DNA of 64,000 nucleotides, from NCBI GenBank assembly GCA_020284085.1, contig JACEVL010000160.1, positions 940,001-1,004,000 on the forward strand, read 5' to 3'. Of the stretch, positions 11,001-21,096 are shown in pieces (positions within the stretch are counted from its first letter, which is position 1; every line of letters starts with the position of its first letter). Made by a program: the position numbers and the translations under genes. The stretch comes from Aporrectodea caliginosa (Eukaryota > Annelida > Clitellata > Crassiclitellata > Lumbricidae). The notes under the pieces are model-generated. The model was not told where the DNA came from. It ran no database searches and saw only the letters and a list, made by a program, of their open reading frames with translations.

Positions 11001-14000
11001 CAGATACAGATACTTCATATACAGCTACGTCACTACAATACGTCAGATACAGATACGTCAGATACAGCTACGTCACTACAATACGTCAGATACAGATACG
11101 TCAGATACAGCTACGTCACTATAATACGTCGGATACAGATACGAGAGATACAGCTACGTCACTACAATACGTCAGATACAGCTACGTCACTACAATACGT
11201 CAGATACAGCTACGTCACTACAATACGTCAGATACAGATACGTCAGATACAGGATACGTCAGACACATACTCAGGTACAGAAACGTCACATACAGGATAC
11301 GTCAGATGCAGATACGGTCATATGGCATAACATTTTGTTTGGTATACTACAGCAACCCTAGTTTATTGTTCATTTTAACGCGTTTATTGTTCATTTTAAC
11401 GCGAATTGATTACTGTAACTCCATCCTAGCATGTCTGCCAACGGTCTGGATAGCCTATACGTCAGCTGAGTCGGTCGTAGTTCGGCTGTGTCGTCCGAGT
11501 ATTGATCAATCAGCAAAACACTCGCATTTTATTTTTTTATGAATATAAGAGAGACGCTGCGCTGGCTTCATATCGAGAAAGAAATTCGCAACAAGGTCCT
11601 CTCTTTGGGATGACTCGCGATGGTTGACAATGCGACGGCATACATCAAAGGCTTTGTGTTCCAGTTATGGGACAGCCAGGTCGCTCTGCTGACTGTGAAG
11701 ACTTACAGGCTCCTCGCTTCTGCTCATCGAAGCGAGCTAATTGAGTTTTCTCCTGCATCGTACCTCCGTCTTTGAAAAAAATATTGCTTTAAAAATACAC
11801 ATTATGTTTCAACGTATTCAGCTTAACACACATTTTCTGGTTATATAAAGTCGCAAGTCATATGTGACTTGTTTAGATAACTTACTTATATAGCCATGCA
11901 TGCAGCGCTTTTCAGAGTGGCTGAAAGGCGCTATATAAATTCTTGTTGCATTACATATAATTCAAACGTGAAACTTCACAGACATAAATGAATAAAGAGC
12001 GTGCAGAGAAGAGTCAGAAAAGTTATAAGCGACGAAGAAAGGCTGAAAGAGCGTTTGATGACAACACTTGAAAGAGGAAGGAGCGGCGGAGACTTAATTA
12101 CAACACTGGACATGAAGCACTGTCAAGAGAGAGATTCGTTAAGTTGGCACTGAGTGAGGGGGCACTCCAGCGAGCTCTTACCTGCTTAATTTGTTTAAAT
12201 TACCTTCTAGCAGATATTCTGCGCTGTAAAGAAAAGAGCAGCCCCTTGAGCTGACCCTGATGCAGCCCATGGTATGAAGTGCTAGTGACTTAATTTTCTT
12301 AACCTCGGCATATGAGGGCGGATGACCAGTCCTCTCCCTCGCCGTCTCATCTTCCCACCGACAGTGTGCGGTTAGTGTACTCGTCGTAGCTAGATTGGTT
12401 AGGAGGCGCAGGTGGGGCAGAAATCTCGAACCAAATTTCTGCCCTGGTGGGAATTTTAAACCTCGACCTTTGCGGTGTTAAACATATTATCCTTTAATTC
12501 TTACAAAATACAAATTAATTCCAAGTTATGTCTGTTTATTAATTGAAAAAATATACGAAACTAAACGTTTTTACCCGGCGTTCGCCCGGGTTTTCCTCAG
12601 CGCCCGTGTATTTGAATTTAACGACATCTTCGTCAGCGCCCGTGAATTCGAATTTAACGATGTGCAAATTTTTCGTGTGTCCCTCTGGCGAATTTACGCG
12701 CTGGCTTGAAATTGTTTAAAAACAACTCTATGCAATATATACTCCTGCATAGCTAGATTTCAATGGCATTGAAACAGACTATGACCACATTGAAACTTAA
12801 AATGTGCAAATATCGGAATTTAAAGTAAATTTTGAGTTGATATAAAGTTGGGTTGAGATCTATAGAAATTCAAATGAAAACGTTCGTTAAAAGTTTCATA
12901 TCCCTAAAGTGTTGCATTGAAATTCTGCCGTGGGCGTTACCACTTGTGATTTGAAATCAACGGTCATCGTGATTGGTTGCGAATCAGAGCGTTGACCTCG
13001 ATGACGTGACGTAAGATTGCATATTTAGCCGCGTGACGTGGACAAATGGCCATACTATTATAAGATAGCCTCGTCGAAAAAGATGGAAATTTAAAATGTC
13101 CATATATCGGCGTTTAAATAAAATTGCGAGCTGAAAATAGTCGCGTTGACCATGACGTGGCGTAATAATGTTGTGTAAAATTTTGTAAATCGCTAAAGCG
13201 TTCCGTTTCGGAACCTTTAGATGACGGACAAACATACATACAAACATACAAACGAAAGGACAGCGTAAACAGAGTACGCCTTATAATATAGATAATTGCA
13301 GGTTCTGTCCGAGCGTGTTTTTCTACTTGGCAACGATCGTTCCGTGTGTCTGGATTCTGGAACTTGACTTACTTAAAAACCGAATCACCCTGCAGGCTCA
13401 GTCCAATGCAACGCTATGGAATCTCTTCAAAAACCTGAACAATTCGTGGCTGGGAAGCCAGTTCAACCAAGTAAGTAACGACAGTGTTTTCACAAGTACG
13501 CATGCGATGACATTGAATTTGACATTCGCACATTAGGCAGGTAATGATTAATAGGGTATACACTATATACACAGGCGTTGTTCTTCCGTATTTATGAGGG
13601 TACCTTGTAGTTTAAGAAGTACTGAAGAAAGTGAATGACAGCTAAACAGTGGACCTTCTGATAAGTATTATCCATTTATTTGACTATTATCAACTGGAAA
13701 GAAATGAGCATGGAAGCCAGTGCAGTCCATCCTAACAACACAACCCAAGTTCGGCATCGCTGAATAATTTCTCACGTCCGGACACCAATTCATCGTTACG
13801 TCTCGCTATACATCTGACTGCATTGAGAACCAGCGTTGGATATAGTTACTTTACAAAAATAACTAGTCAACGTAATTAGAACTTGCAAAGGGAAAGTTAC
13901 TACTTTTCTATCAATGGATACTTTAGGAAAAATTAACTAGTAACTGATTACAGTCTTTCAAAAAGTAGCTAAGTATTTTTAGTTGCCGTATACGTGGAAA

Positions 14001-17000
14001 TGTTAACTTGAACTTTCAGACCCTTAATGATGAGACTAGACTTTTAAATTGACGAATTAAAGGAAAGAGTTCAGAGACTTTAGCACAAACGGAAATGTTC
14101 TGGTCACTGCCCTTGAACTATAGAATTTGCAGGCTGAGGTTAGAACACTTTAGTAATTATTTATATAGCGCCATAACCAGTGTTTTAGTTGTCAAAAACT
14201 AACTGGGGGGTCGAAAATTTTTTCAGATTTCGAAAGTACACGATCACAGGTCTAAATTAAATTTTAATGTTGTTAATATGAAACAACTGACGACTCATGA
14301 AATATCTTAGTTTCTAAAAATTTTCAGAGGGGTTTTAACTTTTAGGTTTTCGGGGTTTTTCATTTGGAAATGGTCGTATTTTTCTACATATTTAGTTTTT
14401 AATAACATAATGCATTTATTTGGGGGGGTTGAACCTGTAAAACCACCCCCTAAAAACGCCCATGCATGATCACATAGACAAAACACCTGGTTTTGGAAAG
14501 TAATTCAATAACACAAACCATAATGCATAGATTCTTACACTATACCCGGTAGTTTACAAAAATAATTTTGGACTATGTTTTGTAATTTCTTTTTTTTCTT
14601 TGGTAACCCAGTGGCTTTGTCCAAAGCACCATGTCTGCCAGCTTTAAGACAAGAAATAACATATTTTTCTACATTCCATGCAGTAAGAGGTGGACCATTG
14701 ATGCCAATCATCAACAGATCATTCACTGAACTCACCAGAAGCCTGTTTCTTCCACTAGTGTGACATAAATTCATCTGACTGAATCCTCTTTCACACTCAG
14801 CAGATGAAACAGGTAGAACTTCCAACAAAGTAATAAGTGGCTGTAATTTCTGCCCAAGCATTAAACCATCGTTCTTTTTAAGCATAGAATATTCAAGCAA
14901 AACATCAGCTGTGTCAGAATTACTCATTCCAAACTCTACTCAATGCAATATATCTTTCTCCACACACTAAATAGCCTCAACCATGTGCTCGAACTATAAC
15001 ATAAGAGGAAAAGGAAATAAACGTGTTACAGAAATTGGCTTTCAGTCACAAACCATAACAGTATAAGTAAGTAACTAATTTACTTAAAAGTAAAGGAATT
15101 GGGCTATATATTCTTTTGTACTTGATGACAGAGCAACAGCCAGAGGGGTCAAGACCTAACCCCCCCAGCATCTTTTCAGTTACTTAGCTGAGGGGGTTAG
15201 AAAAAGAACTAGGGGGTTGAACCCTCCAACCCCCCGACAACTAAAACACTGGCCATAACCAACCTAAACGACGCTAACGTAGGCCTATAGGTTGATTTAA
15301 AAGTAACGTAAAGTAGCTAATTGTTTGCATTACCGGTACCTGATGAAAAAGCCTAATCAGTTACCGTTGTGCGTTACGTTTGATAAAAATTAACTAGCTA
15401 TCCCAAAAGTTACTGCAAAATAGTAACTAGTTTCAGTACCGCAAAATAGTAGGCCTAACTAGTTACAGTAACGCGTTACAACTAACGCGGTAACACACAA
15501 CACTTTTGAGAACTGGTTCTCCTGTGTTCGTGCAAACAAAGCGGTTCTGAATTTAAAGCAAACTATGGCTTCTGTTCCGCTTCAAGCTTCTCCGGACAAA
15601 ATTCCTTCAACTATGACATTTTATGATAGCGTCATCTTGCTGAACCTGTGGCTTGCAATTCAGAAAATGATGATTACCCGACAGAAGTTTATGTTTTACA
15701 CATGCCTGTTTACTATCAGATGCAGACCTTCCTCGTCGTATACTATTTGGCAGGATGAATAGTATCTCTTGTTCTAAGAGTCAACAGGAGGCTCATTAGC
15801 AAAACATCGGAAGGCCGAGGTCAAAGAAGGAAGGGATAAGCTGTTTATGGCCCTTTCTGCGCCCACACACGAGGCCAGCTTAATTAGATTCCTCTCTTCA
15901 GTACGTACAGGCCTAATGATCGTTTAATCTAGAATACAGTCAACATCACAAATTGGGAATGACACCAATGAAACAGAGTAAACAGTCTTGTATTGAGCAA
16001 ATACTTACGATGGCCACGAACTCAACCGAAACAGTTGAACAAAAATGGCGCCGACATCAGCCGACCAATCAGACCGCCTGAAATTCGTTTGCAATAGACA
16101 AAATGGAGTTTGCCGAACTCTCTGTATTGAAGGCTCAGCTGATAGCTATGTGTGCAGGGCTTCTGAGAGCTACTTCAAGGCTCTATATTAGTTGCACTGA
16201 TGCATGCATAAATACGTCGGTACCACAACTTTGCGCGCAAATTATAGGCAAACACTTTGATGAAGGTTATGACGAACATTTTGCACAAAATTCAAACTGG
16301 ACAACAGAATGACGTCAATAACGCAATTACATATCGATTTCTCAATCACTTCAATAATCAATCAACTAATTAATCGATCTCTCAATCACTTCAATAATCA
16401 ATCATCGATTTCTCCATCACTTCAATAATCAATCAACTAGTTAATCGATCTCTCGATCACTTCAATAATCAATCAACTAATTAATCGATCTCTCGATCAT
16501 TTCAATAATCAATCAACTAATTAATCGATCTCTCAATCACTTCAATAATCAATGAACTAATTAATCGATCTCTCGATCACTTCAATAATCAATCAACTAA
16601 TTAATCGATCTCTCTATCACTTCAATAATCAATCAACTAATTAATCGATCTCTCAATCACTTCAATAATCAATTCAACTAATTGATCGATCTTGGTTACA
16701 GGTGGGTGGAATGCACCTGCCGATCATTGACGTGGAGCCGAAGCAATGGGTGGCTCTGATCGAGCAATCGTTGCTCTTCCTTCTGATCCTCGGGCGATGG
16801 ATGCTTCCGAAGGGAAAGATCTCCAGGGACGAACTCTCCCAACTCCTCCTCGTCTACATCGGAATGGCCGCTGACATCATCGAATGCAAGTGACGCAAAC
16901 ACTGTCCGTGTGTGTCTGTATCTGTGTCTGTGTCTCTGTTCGTCCCTTTCTGTTCCTGTTTGGTCTACAAACATTAGTCATCGCTCTTTCTTGTCTTTCT

Positions 17001-20000
17001 TTACACACACTCATACACACACCCACACACGCACCTACACGCACACACACGCGCGCACATAGACACACACTTAGAATTACAGCACAGTTTACAGTACAAG
17101 AGCTTCTATTTGAATTCAATTTAATTACTAATCAATATGATCAGTAATTAAATTGCAATAATTCTGGTTATGATGGGCTAAACTTTAAATTTCAGTTCAG
17201 ATTACGAATTGGACGATACATTAAATTTTTTATTTTTACTTTATTATGATTTTTAATAAACCTACCGTGGACACATTTTTAATTAATTTGTAAAATTTAG
17301 GAGCTTTAGCTCATAAATTCAATTTGCTTTGATTTTCAGTAAAGTGGTTTCGGAATGAAATGGCTTATTAATCATTTTGGAATATTATAAACAATGCATC
17401 AGAAGTTGCATCTCATAGTGGAGGATGATGAGAGCCAAAGGCTTTGTCAATATTCCACCATATCGAGCGCCTTCCCTTGAAGGAGCGCTATATAAATTTA
17501 TGAATGAATGAATGAATATAATCCATCTGGACACTTTATATAGCGTCTTTTAAGTGCGTCATAATAAACGTTGCCCTGTATTGAGAGATAAACGAATGAA
17601 TCTTGAAGGGGCGCTATATAAATAAATGAATGAATGCAATCGTGTTTTAGTCCTTGAAGCGTTTAAGGAGGACATGGTCAGGACGAACTGGACACTGACC
17701 ATCACCATACTGGCCATTTGGTCATCGAGTCTTTTCCAGTTCACCCTGGTTCTCACCGCATCGTCATCCCGCAAAGGCCGCGCTGGATTCTCAGTAATAG
17801 ACAAGGTATGTAGGCCTACATAATAGCCATGTCTCTGGCATGGTAATACCATATAGGCGTGTGGTCTAGTATGGTCAGGTCATGGATATATACGATGGCC
17901 ATGCCCTATAGGTAGGTTTATGGCAATCTATTTCGTTGTGCATTTGACCCAGACCGCTAAGGGGATAGCCTACTGATCTGGGTCTGTTGCACAGCCTCTT
18001 ATACAACGCTTTTCAAAGGTTCTTACTCCTACTTCCCTTTAAAAACCATAACAAGGAAAAAGAAAGATCCTCCCGATACGACACCGGTCGTAAAACATCT
18101 GTTGCGCAGAAAGAATAAAGTCGAGTGGGAGCAGCCACTGTCCAACAGAATAAACGCAATGATTGACCGTTGTACATTTCGGCTTAACGACACTTTTTCA
18201 TATCGAAGATGATTAGTGTCGGAGGCTGAAAGCAACTTCGTACTCCACGTTTATATTGCGACCGAGCCACCCGCAGTAAAGACCGAGAAATTAATCTATG
18301 ATAAACCGACCGACCAGGAATCGAACCCGGGCCGCCGGCGTGGAGAGCGGGCTACCAACCCATTCGGCCACTCAGGATCTCAACTGATCTGTGTCTCTTG
18401 CACAGCCTCTTATACAGCGCTTTTCAGTGGTTCTTACTCCTACTTCCGTTTAAAAACCATCACAAGGAAACAGAAAGATCCTCCCGATATGACGCCGGTC
18501 GTAAAACATCTGTTGCGCAAAAGAAATAAACTGGTCATAAAAAATCGAGTGTAAGCAGCTACTGCATTGTCCAACAGAATAAACGCAATGATTGACCGTG
18601 TCAATACTTCGGCTTTAAGAACGCTTATAGCGGGGCTCAAGAGAGCCTACGTGGGCGGAGGTCAACCGCATATTACGAGGGACGTATAGACAGTCGGTCA
18701 CCGCATCCGAATGAGTAACTGCAGCGGCTATAATTGTCAATCAACATTATGGGAATATCTCGACAGATCACCAATATGTATGCAACCCAGACTTAAATCA
18801 ACAACAACCAATGAGATGCTTGAGATCTTCGACGAGTAGGCCTACAACATCTTCGTGATGCTTGAGGCTGTTGGGCGGACAGCCACTGACCCGGATTAGA
18901 TGCCACCTTGGCTCTTGAGTGGGATGGCATCTGTATTGGCAGAACCCATCACATGCCTCTTCAACCTTACCATAAGAAACTGGTTTGTTCCCCATCAATG
19001 GAAAATGAGTAACGTAATTCCAGCTCCAAAGGTACGCCGACCGGCAACAGAAGCAGACTATACCAACCATCTCGATCACACCAATCCTGTGCAGAGTGCT
19101 CGAGCGACTTGTGGTGCGTAGATTTTTCTACCCCATCTTGACACAGACGCACAGCAATACGGGATTCTCTGACCAATATGCCTTCCGGTCCAACTGGATC
19201 GACCTCAGCAGCCCTCATCTTCATAACATACCACCTCGGAGAAATGCTCACCACTCACCCATGCATATGTACATCTGGTAGCTCTCGACTTTTCAAAGGC
19301 GTTAGATACGGTGCAACATGCTTACTTGGCAGAGCATTTAGATGAACTGCCAATTCCAGATAACATAATTATATAACTGGATCATCGCTTTTCTAAACAA
19401 GCGACAGCACAGAAAAAAATTTATGTGCGCAACCTCACCTCGAGCGCTATCGAAATCAACGCCAGTATTGTACAAGGATCTGGGCTGGACCTAGACTTAG
19501 TAGTGGCAATATCCAAACTAAAATCACGGTACTTTACAAACATAATGATAAAGTACGCGGATGACAGCTAGATTCCTATTCCATCCACAAATAGCGAATT
19601 GATAACGTCCGAAATCGAACATGTCACTGCATGGGCCGATTCTTGCAATTTAAAACAGCATAATATGGTACCAACGCAGGCTGGGCAGTAGGGGTCGACT
19701 CCGTGTCTATAGGACCTCAGGATTCATTCATTGGTTCAGCGCAGATTCAAAGACAAAAGATCTCGACAGTCAATATGAACTGAGCATTAGAGCTTTACTT
19801 CGGCGCTGGTGCCCTGCGCCTGGCTTTGAGTGGAGCTTTAGAAGTTTGGATTTACTTAATGGATCGATGGACGGTTGATTAGATGGCAGGATAGATGGAT
19901 AGATGGACTGATTAATTGATTGCTTTATTGGTGCAGAAAAGAGCAGCGAAACGATGTCGCGGATGTTGCGATGCCTGCCAGTGTTGTGGAACAGAAGTTG

Positions 20001-20043
20001 GTGGACTCATGACGACAATGATTCTCCAGGTAATTCATTAGAG

Positions 20044-20104
<61 letters not shown>

Positions 20105-20324
20105 TAGTAGTAGTATGGTAGTAGTAGAAGTAGTAGAAGTAGTAGTAGTAGTAATAGTAGTAATAGTAATAGTAGTAGTAGTAGTAGTAGTAGCAGCAGC
20201 AGCTGGCAGTGGTATTGTGATCCCAATATTGGTCGATGGTAGTAGTAGTAGTAGTAGTAGTAGTAATCGTAGTAGTAGTAGTAGTAGTAGTAGTACCGGT
20301 AATTTAGCGTAATAATAATAATAA

Positions 20325-20406
<82 letters not shown>

Positions 20407-21059
20407 CAGTGTAATTCTCCTTACAGATTTTATTTTAGTTATAGTTACAGTTATAGTCAATGTTTTTTTAATTTTAGTTATAGTTATAGTAATAGTTAGT
20501 ATAATTTTTAATTATAGTTATAGCTATAGTTAATGAATTTTTATTTTAGTTAATTTTAGTTACTACATAGTTACAATAATTAAGGCTATAAGCAAAATTG
20601 TGCGTATTAACACGTTGTTTCACAATTTGCTCAGAGCTATGAAAGCCTTTGAAGCATGGGTACATTCAGCTTCATGAATACACGAGTTTCCAAAGTAACT
20701 GACAAATTGCATAATAAAAAATATCGCATTTTTTTCGTTCTCATTTATGTAGAATCGTCCATATTGCACTTCCTATTTTTACTTTTGTATTAACGAAACC
20801 CAAAAATGAATTTTAGTTATTGTTATTTTCGTTATAGTTATAGTTATAGTTAATGATATTTTATAGTTATAGTTATCGTTAATGAAATCGTTTTATTTTT
20901 GTTAACGAACATTTTCGTTATCGTTATCGTTAACGAGAATCACGCTGGTAGTAGTAGGCTATCTAGAACGCAGTGGTATACGACGATCTATTTTTAAACC
21001 AGCGCCTATTGCTGCGGATGAGATATGACGTCAGAAACGTATATAAATACTTACACTGA

Positions 21060-21096
<37 letters not shown>

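Larger units (their letters stand above)
6865..13301 (+). other. TMEM26: TMEM26-like intron 1 (6.4 kb)
   Basis: GT-AG intron, phase 2, with acceptor ATAATTGCAG ending at 13301. It contains an antisense LINE 3' end, a (CCAT)n array, a (GA)n array, a sense LINE reverse transcriptase remnant, a small hAT (10439-10575), a CRE-like minisatellite (10951-11313) and an antisense SINE (12236-12475). No extra coding exon is needed to keep the reading frame. Confidence 0.88.
13831..15505. mobile_element. hAT-like element interrupted by a second hAT
   Basis: Flanked by perfect 8-bp TTGAGAAC repeats (13823-13830 and 15506-15513). The left end reads CAGCGTTGGATATAGTTAC; the right end reads GCGGTAACACACAACACTT, whose reverse complement resembles the left end. 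The interior is rich in GTTACT/AACTAGT words typical of a widespread non-autonomous hAT group. A second element with its own target duplication sits inside at 14178-15251, so this one inserted first. Confidence 0.8.
13471..16701 (+). other. TMEM26: TMEM26-like intron 2 (3.2 kb)
   Basis: GT-AG intron, phase 0, with acceptor TTGGTTACAG ending at 16701. It contains a hAT interrupted by a second hAT (13831-15505) and a 40-bp minisatellite that runs almost into the acceptor (16331-16690). Confidence 0.88.

Noticed and set aside
14575..14763. 62-codon + strand frame
   Set aside because: Antisense shadow of the hAT transposase fragment at 14535-14927.
16103..16312. 69-codon frame [17 protein letters not shown]... 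in intron 2, near an AAAATGGCGCC motif
   Set aside because: It lies within the TMEM26-like intron, has no visible homology, and including it as an exon is unnecessary for the reading frame. Kept only as a curiosity.
16890..16891. GT donor for TMEM26-like exon 3 at 16890
   Set aside because: It gives phase 2, while exon 4 needs phase 1; using it would shift the frame across the conserved helix. The GC donor at 16886 fits.
18310..18380. tRNA gene on the minus strand
   Set aside because: It has a B box and A-box-like start but no proper anticodon arm, and it is followed by a SINE body.
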